In this document: piece by piece, positions 32,953 through 40,753 of the stretch
Layout: every line of letters starts with the position of its first letter
Position numbering within the stretch: position 1 is the first letter of the stretch
Source: Pseudobdellovibrionaceae bacterium
GTDB lineage: Bacteria > Bdellovibrionota > Bdellovibrionia > Bdellovibrionales > Bdellovibrionaceae
Direction: 5' to 3'
NCBI GenBank assembly: GCA_021731025.1
Contig: JAKFYD010000012.1
Location: forward strand, 1 to 47,367
DNA: 47,367 bases
The notes under the pieces: generated by a model
Databases searched by the model: none
The model's input: only the letters and a program-made list of their open reading frames with translations
What the model was told of the DNA's origin: nothing
Program-made: the position numbers and the translations under genes

Positions 32953-33546
32953 TTATTCAGTAATAGCGAGGATAATGGACTTTGACGCCTTACGAGGAAA
33001 CTGAGCCGCAGTTTCGGTTGTAGGAATCCCTGCAACTTCAAGTGATTTTTTTATTCTCGCTTCGGGTGATTTAATAAATTCATTAAAGGCTGTTGGACGT
33101 TCCGCCATATTGTAGGCAACAATCTCTAGCTTTTTAGAAAGTGTTTTTTCAATAAATGATTTGATAACTTGATTTCTATCTTCAGCGATTTTCTTTTGTC
33201 CATCTGACAGTTCTTTTTTGTCTTCGGAAGGGTATTCAGCATCGGCCCAGGTAACGACGGCAATTTTTTTTGCATTCGGATTTGCGGCGATCTCTTTAAG
33301 CAGAGCTTTTATATTTTTTTTATTTTCTTCAGTCAGCTGCGTTTTGTTTTTATTGAATTTTATTTCCATAACGGATTTAGCATTCTGTTCGACAGCTAAT
33401 TGCTTGCTTTCGATACTGATGGTGGGTTCGTTCTTTTTCGGCGGAGCCGGTGCAGCGATTTCACTTTCTGTTGGCTTTGCGGAGCAAGCCAACAGAGCTC
33501 CGCAAGAAAATAAAATGAATATTCCCTTTAAAAATACATTCTTCAT
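32953..33546 (-). CDS. OmpA-like lipoprotein
   Basis: A 197-residue lipoprotein. The signal peptide ends in the lipobox LLACS (C21), followed by a Pro-rich linker (APAPPKKNEP). From about 60 the chain resembles an OmpA/MotB peptidoglycan-associated domain: MEIKFNKNKTQLTEENKKNI, AVVTWADAEYP and SDGQKKIAEDRNQVIKSFI. The usual NxxLSxxRA motif is only partly kept (R at EDR). It should be anchored in the outer or inner membrane and may touch peptidoglycan. It overlaps the upstream DUF748 gene by four bases (ATGA). Confidence 0.75.
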   Translation of the reverse strand: MKNVFLKGIFILFSCGALLACSAKPTESEIAAPAPPKKNEPTISIESKQLAVEQNAKSVMEIKFNKNKTQLTEENKKNIKALLKEIAANPNAKKIAVVTWADAEYPSEDKKELSDGQKKIAEDRNQVIKSFIEKTLSKKLEIVAYNMAERPTAFNEFIKSPEARIKKSLEVAGIPTTETAAQFPRKASKSIILAITE

Positions 33547-34616
33547 AAATGATCCTTTATTTTAACCTGAGATTTTTGTGAGCTTAAAGAAAGAATATTC
33601 TCGATGCCGGGAGCTAATTCTTGTTGGTACCCATGAGCAAACAATTCGGAAATCGCTTCGACAGCATTCCACTGAAATTTCCCACCTTCGACAGAAAATA
33701 AAACTTTCGTTGCAACAGTTTTATTTTTAGTGCTTTGAAAAAATCCATTTATAAATGCAACCGTTAATTCAACACCAAAATGTTTAATCCCTTTAAAATC
33801 CTTGTTATCGCCCATCACACTGGCTTCTTTAAGAAAAGGTTTCAGATAACCTGTTATTTTATTTCCTTCGGATTTGACCTCGGCGTAAGCGTCTAATGAA
33901 CCCTCTTTAAAAGTCATTGGAACGTAACGATTGATCAAAGGATTGATAAGCTTTAAAGGAAGACGTTGAAACTCGGCGGCAACAACCCAAGAAGTCGGAG
34001 TTTCGATCTGATTGGTAGTTCCAACAATTTTTATAAAGGATTTTCCTAGGAACGCACCCTTAATTGTGAGTAAAGAGAATGGATAATTTCCCGTTGGTGT
34101 CGCGTTGCTGTAAGTCCCTTCAATGCTGTCAATAAAAAGGTCTAGCTCTTGGTACTCAATCCTAGAGTTGGCTAACTGAATTCTCTCCGCTTGAATCGGG
34201 AACAACTTTTTTCCTGCGTCTTGCGCTTCATCTTTGGATTGGCTGGTATCTTTTTTTACGTTTTGCGCGAAATCAGGTGCGATGACTAATTGAAGATTTG
34301 TCGTTTCAATATCAGTCAATATACGACCGTGAAAAAGTTCCCGCCAAGCGACTGAAACATCAATATTTCCAACCTTAAGAAAGGGTCTTTCCTGATGCTT
34401 CTTGAAAGAAACAATAACATTTTCAAAACGATAAGCTCCTCGCCATAGGCTCAAATCAAAATCTTCGATATGGGCATAATAGTTTTCAGAGAAACCCGCT
34501 AAAAACTTATTCAGCTGGCTTAAGATAAATGGCGGAGCGGCTACGCGAGCCGCAATCAACACAAGAACTATCGTTATAAGAATCACCGAACGGCGCGAAC
34601 GTTTTTTCATAGGCAT
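33543..34616 (-). CDS. DUF748/AsmA-like envelope protein
   Basis: A 357-residue protein with an N-terminal membrane anchor (SVILITIVLVLIAARVAAP). A beta-rich repeat region of the DUF748/AsmA type follows: NIDVSVAWRELFHGRILTDI and IETTNLQLVIAPD are characteristic. Such proteins span the periplasm and are linked to lipid transport or envelope biogenesis. It is shorter than many DUF748 members. Its ATG begins immediately after the hemerythrin stop (TAA-ATG), and its own stop overlaps the OmpA-like gene, so all three form one operon. A second ATG at 34610 is possible. Confidence 0.85.
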   Translation of the reverse strand: MPMKKRSRRSVILITIVLVLIAARVAAPPFILSQLNKFLAGFSENYYAHIEDFDLSLWRGAYRFENVIVSFKKHQERPFLKVGNIDVSVAWRELFHGRILTDIETTNLQLVIAPDFAQNVKKDTSQSKDEAQDAGKKLFPIQAERIQLANSRIEYQELDLFIDSIEGTYSNATPTGNYPFSLLTIKGAFLGKSFIKIVGTTNQIETPTSWVVAAEFQRLPLKLINPLINRYVPMTFKEGSLDAYAEVKSEGNKITGYLKPFLKEASVMGDNKDFKGIKHFGVELTVAFINGFFQSTKNKTVATKVLFSVEGGKFQWNAVEAISELFAHGYQQELAPGIENILSLSSQKSQVKIKDHL

Positions 34617-35213
34617 TTAATGAGTTGGTTGAGAAGGCATTTCGGTTTCTAAGAGGGGGATGATCTCGACCTCCGGGTCAGTTTTTAAGAAACTTTGTTT
34701 CAGTGATAAATATTTAAATCCTAGATTCTGGCGGGTCTCGACAGGGAAAAGATTTTTAAAATGGACAAGCATCGTCGTCTCTTCCACTTTAAGATGATGT
34801 TCGACAATTTCTGCAAGCACCTTTGCTCGAGCTGACCATCGCTGCTTGTTATCCGTATTTTGTGTCATCTCGAGCATTAAATCGGCAAGGCCGTGTTCGA
34901 TTTCACCTTCAAAACTTTCTTCGGCAAAATCCTTATGCTTTTTTATAGCGCGATAAACGGTTCCCTCTTCAGCCCGAGCATGAGAGAGCAGCAGCGGAGT
35001 AAACTTTTCTAAGGCTTCTATGCGTTTTTCCAAATCTTTGCGATTATTTTTAAGTAAACGAATCAGATGTTTTAGGCTTCGATGATCTTGTAATATGAGC
35101 TCAATAATATCGTTTTCGATATATTTTCTTTTCGTGCTTATTTTTGGTCTTAAATTGCGTTTTCCTCGGCTGGATTTTTTGATATTTTTTGCGTTTGTAG
35201 AATAGTTGGCCAT
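34617..35213 (-). CDS. Hemerythrin-like domain protein
   Basis: A 198-residue protein with a basic N-terminal tail and a hemerythrin HHE domain at about 33-170. Iron-ligand candidates are in LILQDHRSLKHLIRLL, LSHARAEEGTVYRAIKKH, EIEHGLADLMLEM and EHHLKVEETTMLVHF. The fold binds a di-iron site and senses or stores oxygen, or reacts with nitric oxide or peroxide. Here it is cytoplasmic and first in the operon with DUF748 and the OmpA-like lipoprotein, so it may link oxidative state to envelope maintenance, which is inference. Confidence 0.9.
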   Translation of the reverse strand: MANYSTNAKNIKKSSRGKRNLRPKISTKRKYIENDIIELILQDHRSLKHLIRLLKNNRKDLEKRIEALEKFTPLLLSHARAEEGTVYRAIKKHKDFAEESFEGEIEHGLADLMLEMTQNTDNKQRWSARAKVLAEIVEHHLKVEETTMLVHFKNLFPVETRQNLGFKYLSLKQSFLKTDPEVEIIPLLETEMPSQPTH

Positions 35214-35471
35214 GCGACTGAGCTCCCGAGTTAAATCTTTGAAAAGCCAAATATTAAAGCAGCAAAGGTAATGCCGTTGATGTAAACCAACTGTATTCCT
35301 TCGCTATAGGCACTGAGGAAAATGACCACGTCGAAGATGAAATATTACCCTTCGAGTCATATTCTAATAGGAGAAAGAAACGGCCCAACTGAAAGAAAAA
35401 ATGTGGAATTTTTTTTGCAATGTCCTGTGGAAAAGCATTTGCTCGATCATTCAACGAAAGTTTCATTACTG

Positions 35472-36287
35472 ATGAAAAAATATATTTTTAAATTTATCGA
35501 AGATATTGAAAACCATGAAATTTTCATTATGGCAGCCGCTATTGCATATGCTACGGCCTTAGCTTTAGCTCCCTTTATTCTTATTATCTTCTCGATTGTT
35601 GCTGTACTTGATCCTCACCTCCAGGATCAGTTGTCTCGAGAACTCTCCACAGCTGTGGGGCGGGAAGCCGGAGAAATCATTCGTGCTATCATAGAAAACA
35701 TTGATAAGTCTTCGCAGCTTTCGGGCATTTCAGGCTTAATTGGGTTTAGCGTACTTGTTGTTTCGGCATCGATTATTTTTTCGCAGTTACGGATTGCCCT
35801 TGATAAAATCAACGAATATCAGGCGCCCCCAGCAAAAAACGAGTTTTTAAGCTTTCTTAAAAATAAATTTTTATCCTTGGGCTTAGTTTTAGGATTTGCT
35901 TTTTTATCAATTGCTTCGCTGTTGCTCACCGCTTTTATCGCAGTTATTTATCCTGATGGGGAAGAGGTTCTGTGGAATATAATATCTTTCATTATTAGTT
36001 TTTTATTATTTACTGGCCTATTTACTGCAATTTTTCGGTTTATTCCTTCAGAAAAATATCCTTGGTCACGATGCTTTATTTCAGGTGTCGTCAGCACAGT
36101 TTTTTATGCTATTGGGAAAGGTTTAATTAGCATCTATTTAGGAAAAGCAGGAATTGGCTCTTCCTACGGCGCTGCGGGTTCCTTAATTGTTTTTTTAGCT
36201 TGGGTTTATTACATCGCAGTGACTATTTTGATCAGTTATGAAATAAGTGTTTCAACCATTCATAAAAAAATTAATTTAGCGACTTAA
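35472..36287 (+). CDS. YihY/BrkB-family inner-membrane protein
   Basis: A protein of about 271 residues with six membrane helices. The typical start is FIEDIENHEIFIMAAAIAYA with ALALAPFILIIFSIV. LSGISGLIGFSVLVVSASII, then TAIFRFIPSEKYPWSRCFISG and the end GSLIVFLAWVYYIAVTILI follow. The family (formerly RNase BN) has no known nuclease activity and its role is unclear. The ATG at 35472 matches the family's N-terminus. The frame is open to ATG 35322, but those 50 extra residues look non-coding, although GAGG lies just before 35322. Confidence 0.88.
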   Translation: MKKYIFKFIEDIENHEIFIMAAAIAYATALALAPFILIIFSIVAVLDPHLQDQLSRELSTAVGREAGEIIRAIIENIDKSSQLSGISGLIGFSVLVVSASIIFSQLRIALDKINEYQAPPAKNEFLSFLKNKFLSLGLVLGFAFLSIASLLLTAFIAVIYPDGEEVLWNIISFIISFLLFTGLFTAIFRFIPSEKYPWSRCFISGVVSTVFYAIGKGLISIYLGKAGIGSSYGAAGSLIVFLAWVYYIAVTILISYEISVSTIHKKINLAT

Positions 36288-36359
36288 ATTTTGGAATGAG
36301 TTTTGCTTTTAATCTTTGTAAGTCTCTACTCTAGAGACTTGAAGCACCAAGGAGGATTT

Positions 36360-36557
36360 ATGCCACAAGGTAGCAAAGCTAAATACACGTCTAAGCAAAA
36401 ACGTCAGGCAAAACATATTGAAGATAGCGAGCTTGAACAAGGTCGCCCAACAAAAAAGGCGAAACAAATTGCTTGGGCCACTGTTAATAAACGCACAGGT
36501 GGAGCCGGGAGGAGTGCCAGTAAAAAAAGTCATTCTTCATCCGCACATTCTCACTAA
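36360..36557 (+). CDS. 65-residue conserved stress protein ('plasmid stabilization'-type)
   Basis: A small basic protein starting MPQGSKAKYTSKQKRQAKHI and containing KKAKQIAWATVNKRTGGAGR. This is the pattern of a short family found in many proteobacteria, often labelled 'plasmid stabilization protein' without evidence. It has a predicted helix-turn-helix-like helical front and a disordered tail of Ser, Lys and His. A perfect AAGGAGG site precedes the ATG at 36360. An earlier in-frame start would bypass that site. The role is unknown, possibly nucleic-acid binding under stress. Confidence 0.8.
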   Translation: MPQGSKAKYTSKQKRQAKHIEDSELEQGRPTKKAKQIAWATVNKRTGGAGRSASKKSHSSSAHSH

Positions 36558-36877
36558 AGAAAAAATGTATCCTGGTTGCAGAGGATTATTGCATTAGGCA
36601 TTAAGAAATTTAAAGGCGGCATTTGTATAATTTATTATCGATGTCGTCTTTTTTTTATTTATCTACTTATTTATACATCGCAAAAAGAGTTCTTAATTTC
36701 CACTCGTGGTCCATTATTTCCGTTTATCTCAAGCAGAAAAATTAATTATTTCATAACACAAAAATTTAAGTCCATGAAATTCTTGAAAAGTTTTTTTGGT
36801 ATTTTACTTGCTTTGAATAAGCACGTCAGTCGCCTTTGGTGCGACTAAAATCACCACCTTAACAAAGGAAGTAACAT
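36558..36877. other. AT-rich intergenic region with a probable terminator
   Basis: No gene is supported in these 320 bases. GGCGGCAT (36615-36622) can pair, with G-U wobbles, with ATGTCGTC (36641-36648), followed by TTTTTTTT. This is a plausible terminator for the 65-residue gene. The rest is AT-rich and would hold the promoter of the BON-domain gene. The 90-codon open frame inside has no ribosome site and an unlikely composition. Confidence 0.5.
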
Positions 36878-37834
36878 ATGAGACAAAATAGAAATCAATA
36901 TGGAGAGCATGACCGTTCACAGCGACGTTCGCAAAGTCAGTGGGGCAGTCAAAGAAATCGTTCATCACAAGATTCTCAAAGCACTTGGCCTCGCTCGCGT
37001 TCATCAAATGATCGTGACTATGAACAGCAAGGTTATGAGCCAGGTTTTTCTTCATCTTATCGTTCGGGCACTTCATACTATCCAGGCACGAGCGATCGTG
37101 GCTATGCCATGGGCGGCAGTCATGAAGAAAATGCGCAAAATTTTGGGCGTCCATTTTCAGATTTTGACCGCCATCAAGGAGAAAGCTATCGCCCATGGTC
37201 CTCATCAGAATTAGAAAGTGGTTTAGGACGTGAACAATATTGGGGAAGCCAAGGTCAACAACACAGTCAACAAGGCCTAGGACACCAATGGGGATCAAGC
37301 GGAATTTCTTCTTATGGTTCGCAATCTCCTTACGGAACGCCATCAGGAACGCAATCTCAGTCTCCGTATGCTCGTCAGTACGGTCAAGACTATGAATCTT
37401 ACAGAGGCGGTAACCAGTTCGGCCAATCCTACAATGGTATCGGACAAAGTGGCCAAAAAAGCCAAGGTAAGGGTCCTAAAGGATATCGACGTTCTGATGA
37501 AAGAATCCGTGAAGATGTTTGCGAAACTTTAAGCCAACATCACTTGATCGATGCCAGCGATGTTGAAGTTAATATCACTGAGGGTGTTATCACTCTTTCT
37601 GGAACTGTTGAAAGCCGCCAAATGAAACGCATGATTGAAGATTGCATTGAAACCGTTTCTGGAGTGAAAGATGTTAAAAATGAAATCAAAGTTGAACCTT
37701 CCTCGGCTTCAACATATTCTTCCACTTCAATGAATGGATCTTCATCACGTTCTGGGGGCGACACCAGTTCGGGATCAAATAAACAAAGTTCAAAATCTTC
37801 ATTAAGTTCTTCAGGATCACGTAACGCTCAATAG
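36878..37834 (+). CDS. BON-domain protein with long Gln/Ser/Gly/Tyr-rich N-terminal arm
   Basis: A 318-residue protein. Residues 1-200 are low-complexity and rich in Ser, Gln, Gly, Tyr and Arg (e.g. SQSPYGTPSGTQSQSPYARQ), with no signal peptide. Residues about 204-272 form a BON domain (RIREDVCETLSQHHLIDASD, then VEVNITEGVITLSGTVESR and IETVSGVKDVKNEIKV). A Ser-rich tail ends the chain. BON domains bind phospholipids or polymers and are usually periplasmic, so the missing signal peptide and the arm are odd. The arm looks like prion-like or condensate-forming regions, which is inference. An AAAGGAAG site precedes the ATG. A hairpin follows. Confidence 0.85.
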   Translation: MRQNRNQYGEHDRSQRRSQSQWGSQRNRSSQDSQSTWPRSRSSNDRDYEQQGYEPGFSSSYRSGTSYYPGTSDRGYAMGGSHEENAQNFGRPFSDFDRHQGESYRPWSSSELESGLGREQYWGSQGQQHSQQGLGHQWGSSGISSYGSQSPYGTPSGTQSQSPYARQYGQDYESYRGGNQFGQSYNGIGQSGQKSQGKGPKGYRRSDERIREDVCETLSQHHLIDASDVEVNITEGVITLSGTVESRQMKRMIEDCIETVSGVKDVKNEIKVEPSSASTYSSTSMNGSSSRSGGDTSSGSNKQSSKSSLSSSGSRNAQ

Positions 37835-37851
37835 ATTTTTAATCTATTCTC

Positions 37852-37881
37852 AAGGAGAAGATTTTAAAAAATCTTCTCCTT
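37852..37881 (+). terminator. Long inverted repeat between the BON and DUF4142 genes
   Basis: AAGGAGAAGATTTT-AA-AAAATCTTCTCCTT is a perfect 14-bp stem with a 2-base loop, 18 bases after the BON stop codon. A smaller hairpin (AATAGATT-TTT-AATCTATT) lies just before it. Only a short T-run (TTT) follows, so it may terminate weakly or stabilise mRNA. It contains an AAGGAG sequence like a ribosome site, although the DUF4142 gene has its own. Confidence 0.5.
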
Positions 37882-37904
37882 TCAATACACCAAAGGAGAC
37901 CACC

Positions 37905-38432
37905 ATGTTAAAAGCATTCTTGATTTCATTTATTTTTATGACAGGCCTTTCTGCTCAAGCACAAAACCAAGTTCCTTCTGTTATTCTTTCAGATACACAA
38001 ATTGTTCAAATTTTATACACAGTTGATGAAAGTGAAATCGACGCCAGTGATCGTGCTGAAGATAAAGCTCAAAATCCGGAAGTCCAAAGTTTTGCAAAAC
38101 AAATGATTGCTCAACACAAGGTTCATCAAGACGACATTAAAAAACTGAACAAACGCAATTCCATTGAAATGAGAAACAGTGATCTAAATAAAGGTCTTAA
38201 AGACGAGGCCGATCGAGCTTATAAAGATTTGAAAAATGCTGATGAAGCAAACTTCGATCGTATTTATATCAATCAACAAGTAACTATGCATCAACGCACA
38301 TTAGATCTTATCAATGGCGCTTTGATTCCCAATGCAAAAAATGAAGAATTGCGCAGTTTCTTGACTCATACCCGTGAACAGGTGACTCGCCATCTTCAAG
38401 ACGCGAAAACTTTGCAATCAAAAATTCAATAA
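37905..38432 (+). CDS. DUF4142-family exported protein
   Basis: A 175-residue protein with a signal peptide (about 1-19, ending SAQAQ). A ferritin-like four-helix DUF4142 domain follows: LSDTQIVQILYTVDESEIDA, NPEVQSFAKQMIAQHKVHQD and LINGALIPNAKNEELRSFL. Conserved His residues lie in AQHKVHQDDI and TMHQRTLDLI. It is expected in the periplasm. Function is unknown, but members are common in stress regulons. The AAAGGAG site and the terminator at 38457 make it a single-gene unit unless read-through from BON occurs. Confidence 0.92.
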   Translation: MLKAFLISFIFMTGLSAQAQNQVPSVILSDTQIVQILYTVDESEIDASDRAEDKAQNPEVQSFAKQMIAQHKVHQDDIKKLNKRNSIEMRNSDLNKGLKDEADRAYKDLKNADEANFDRIYINQQVTMHQRTLDLINGALIPNAKNEELRSFLTHTREQVTRHLQDAKTLQSKIQ

Positions 38433-38456
38433 GGAATTGAGGTTTACAAAAAGTTT

Positions 38457-38486
38457 AAAACGGAGATCGATGATCTCCGTTTTTTT
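38457..38486 (+). terminator. Rho-independent terminator
   Basis: AAAACGGAGATC-GAT-GATCTCCGTTTT forms a perfect 12-bp stem followed by TTTATT. It ends the DUF4142 transcript. Because the stem carries A and T runs on both sides, it probably also ends the convergent gene at 38499-38861. Confidence 0.92.
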
Positions 38487-38498
38487 ATTAATTCCCAT

Positions 38499-38861
38499 TT
38501 AATGAAGAGAATCCATTCTTATCCAAAGTTGGGTGCGACACTGGTAACAGTATAATCGAGAAGGCTGATCCTTAAAATAAACAGCCGATTCTTTCAAAGC
38601 CTGTTGGCAAGAAGGACAACTTGAATCGGTAAGGTCAATAAACCTTGTGTCTTTATAATGAGAAACCACGGCCCACAAGGCGAGCGTAAGAAATAGTGGG
38701 ACGAGAATAAAATGAAAGACGGGAATAAAGACCGAGCCCAGTGCTAAACCAAGGTAAATCCCTGCTGCCTTAAATGAGCGTTTTAATCTTTGCGATGATG
38801 TTAACTCGACAATTTTATTTTTTAACGGACGACTGTGGCCCGAGTCAGTGACAATATTCAT
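38499..38861 (-). CDS. Membrane protein with C-terminal zinc-ribbon-like CxxC pairs
   Basis: A 120-residue protein. Two adjacent membrane helices (AAGIYLGLALGSVFIPVFHF and ILVPLFLTLALWAVVSHY) are followed by a cytoplasmic tail with SSCPSCQQAL and LYCYQCRTQL, two CxxC pairs that look like a zinc ribbon. I do not recognise a family. Start at ATG 38861, eight bases after GAGGA; a TTG lies one codon earlier. It is transcribed alone and convergent with DUF4142 at a shared terminator. Confidence 0.7.
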   Translation of the reverse strand: MNIVTDSGHSRPLKNKIVELTSSQRLKRSFKAAGIYLGLALGSVFIPVFHFILVPLFLTLALWAVVSHYKDTRFIDLTDSSCPSCQQALKESAVYFKDQPSRLYCYQCRTQLWIRMDSLH

Positions 38862-39011
38862 CAATTTATCCTCTGATTGAAGAATCTAAGTAGGAAACCA
38901 CCTCCTGTAAATTAAAAATGCAGAGTGAATGTGAGATCTTCATAAGAAGGTCCAGCTCACTGTTTGACAGGGAGGAAGGTTTCATTAAAAATCATCACAG
39001 GAGTGATCAAG

Positions 39012-39539
39012 ATGAGAAAATTAATCATGATATCGAGCCTTTTTGCAGCAGTTTTAATTATTCTAGGTTTTGTAGCTCCCACAGAGTTTTCGATTGAAAG
39101 ATCCGTCCTGATTAATAAACCTAAAGATCAAGTTTTTAACAGTTTGAAGTTTTTAAAAAATCACGATCAGTGGAGTCCGTGGTCCAAGAGAGACCCGAAT
39201 ATGAAAAAAGAACATAAAGGAACCGACGGAACTGTGGGTTTTATTTCTGCATGGGATGGAAATAATGATGTTGGAGTCGGCGAGCAAGAAATTAAAAATA
39301 TTGTTGAAGGTGAAAGAATTGAAACCGAAGTGCGTTTTAAAAAACCTATAAAAGATACAAACACAGCCTCACTAGTGACCGAATCCGTAGACGCTGGACA
39401 GACGAAGGTCACTTGGTCCATGCAGGGAAAAATGCCTTTTCCAAGAAATGTGATTTGTCTTTTGTTAAACATGCAAGAAGTTTTAAAAAAAGATTTTGAT
39501 GAAGGTTTGGCTTCTCTCAAATTCAGTTTGGAAAAATAA
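39012..39539 (+). CDS. SRPBCC-family protein with N-terminal membrane anchor
   Basis: A 176-residue protein. An N-terminal hydrophobic segment (MISSLFAAVLIILGFVAP) is followed by an SRPBCC domain: EFSIERSVLINKPKDQVFNS, LKNHDQWSPWSKRDPNMKKE and TKVTWSMQGKMPFPRN. This anchor plus Polyketide_cyc2-like layout is common. The ligand is unknown. The start at 39012 is set by CAGGAG eight bases upstream; longer starts at 38964 are possible. The transporter gene begins within a few bases of its stop. Confidence 0.88.
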   Translation: MRKLIMISSLFAAVLIILGFVAPTEFSIERSVLINKPKDQVFNSLKFLKNHDQWSPWSKRDPNMKKEHKGTDGTVGFISAWDGNNDVGVGEQEIKNIVEGERIETEVRFKKPIKDTNTASLVTESVDAGQTKVTWSMQGKMPFPRNVICLLLNMQEVLKKDFDEGLASLKFSLEK

Positions 39540-39541
39540 GT

Positions 39542-40753
39542 ATTAAACAAAAAACAATTTACTTCATTTTTTTCACTATCGTCTTAGATATGATTGGTAT
39601 CGGGATCATTATTCCCGTTTTGCCTGACGTTATTCGACGTTTTGTTTCCAATCAGGACGCCGTTAATCACTATTTTGGTTACTTCGTTGCGCTTTATGCT
39701 TTGATGCAATTTATTGCATCGCCGGTGTTAGGCTCTTTGTCAGATCGCTATGGGCGACGACCCGTTTTGCTTAATTCTTTGCTAGGGGCCTCCATCGATT
39801 ATGTCTTTATGGCTTATGCTCCGTCTTTAGCTTTGTTATTTGTAGGGCGTATTATTTCTGGTCTTACTGGTGCTAGCATGACTGTGGCAAACTCTTACAT
39901 TGCAGACATTTCTGATGACAGCAATCGTGCCTCGAATTTTGGTATGATCGGAGCGGCTTTTGGTATTGGATTTATTCTAGGACCGCTCATTGGGGGTGCT
40001 CTTGGCCATTTTGGTCATGAAGTTCCTTTTCTTGCGGCCGCCGGGTTAAATTTCATTAACTTTTTATTCGGAATTTTTGTCCTTCCAGAATCACTGCCAC
40101 TGCGCCACCGAAGGAAAATTGAATTTAGAAAATTGAATCCATTTTCATCCCTAATAAAAATTCTAAAGCCTTCACCGATTTTGTTTTTTGTGATCGCTTA
40201 CGCACTTTTATTCTTGGCTGGTAATGTTCATCCCAGCATTTGGACTTTATACACGGAAAAGAAGTTTGCTTGGACATCGCTTCAAGTGGGTATCTCTTTA
40301 AGCTTTGTCGGACTTATTTATGGTTTTAGTCAGGCTTTCTTAACAAAAAAATTGGTCCCTCGCTGGGGCGAACAAAAATCTTTGAATATCGGAATTGTGT
40401 TTAATGCTCTGGGTTTTATTCTTTACGGTTTAGCGCCTGAAGGATGGATGATGTATGGAGTTATGTTAATTTCATGTCTTTCTGGCTTAGCAATGCCTTG
40501 TCTGCAATCCATGATGACAAAAAAAGTAGAACCGAATCGCCAAGGTGAATTGCAAGGTGGCCTGGTTGCACTGTCGAGTGTAACCGCCATCATTGCTCCG
40601 ATTCTATATACAAGGACATTAAATTTAGCGATGTCCAATGAGGGAATCCATTTACCTTTAGGCTTACCTTATTTTATTGCAGCTTTAGTTGTAGTTCTCT
40701 GTTGGTATCTATTGACTCAAATGAAACCCGTTTCTTTAAAGGAGGAATTATGA
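39542..40753 (+). CDS. MFS exporter, TetA-like, without a canonical start codon
   Basis: A drug-export type major-facilitator protein with 12 helices. The TetA-family start (IVLDMIGIGIIIPVLPDV), motif A GSLSDRYGRRPVLL and motif C-like GAAFGIGFILGPLIGGALG are seen. The first ATG (39590) falls inside helix 1. In the same frame upstream, TIYFIFFTIVLD completes the helix exactly as in relatives, back to ATT at 39542. GGAA lies eight bases before that ATT and the SRPBCC stop (39537-39539) overlaps the site. I place the start at ATT 39542 as an inference; ATA 39536 is another choice. The DoxX gene overlaps its stop. Confidence 0.8.
   Translation: MKQKTIYFIFFTIVLDMIGIGIIIPVLPDVIRRFVSNQDAVNHYFGYFVALYALMQFIASPVLGSLSDRYGRRPVLLNSLLGASIDYVFMAYAPSLALLFVGRIISGLTGASMTVANSYIADISDDSNRASNFGMIGAAFGIGFILGPLIGGALGHFGHEVPFLAAAGLNFINFLFGIFVLPESLPLRHRRKIEFRKLNPFSSLIKILKPSPILFFVIAYALLFLAGNVHPSIWTLYTEKKFAWTSLQVGISLSFVGLIYGFSQAFLTKKLVPRWGEQKSLNIGIVFNALGFILYGLAPEGWMMYGVMLISCLSGLAMPCLQSMMTKKVEPNRQGELQGGLVALSSVTAIIAPILYTRTLNLAMSNEGIHLPLGLPYFIAALVVVLCWYLLTQMKPVSLKEEL

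Noticed and set aside
35322-35471. N-terminal extension of the YihY protein from ATG 35322
   Set aside because: The extra 50 residues do not resemble family N-termini; GAGG before 35322 is only three bases from the ATG. Kept as an alternative start, not the main call.
36576-36848. 90-codon open frame in the region before the BON gene
   Set aside because: No ribosome site, AT-driven residues (Ile, Phe, Lys) and no recognisable domain; it overlaps a probable terminator.
37852-37881. Riboswitch or CRISPR-type repeat
   Set aside because: It is one single inverted repeat with no second copy or spacer and no conserved aptamer architecture that I can see.
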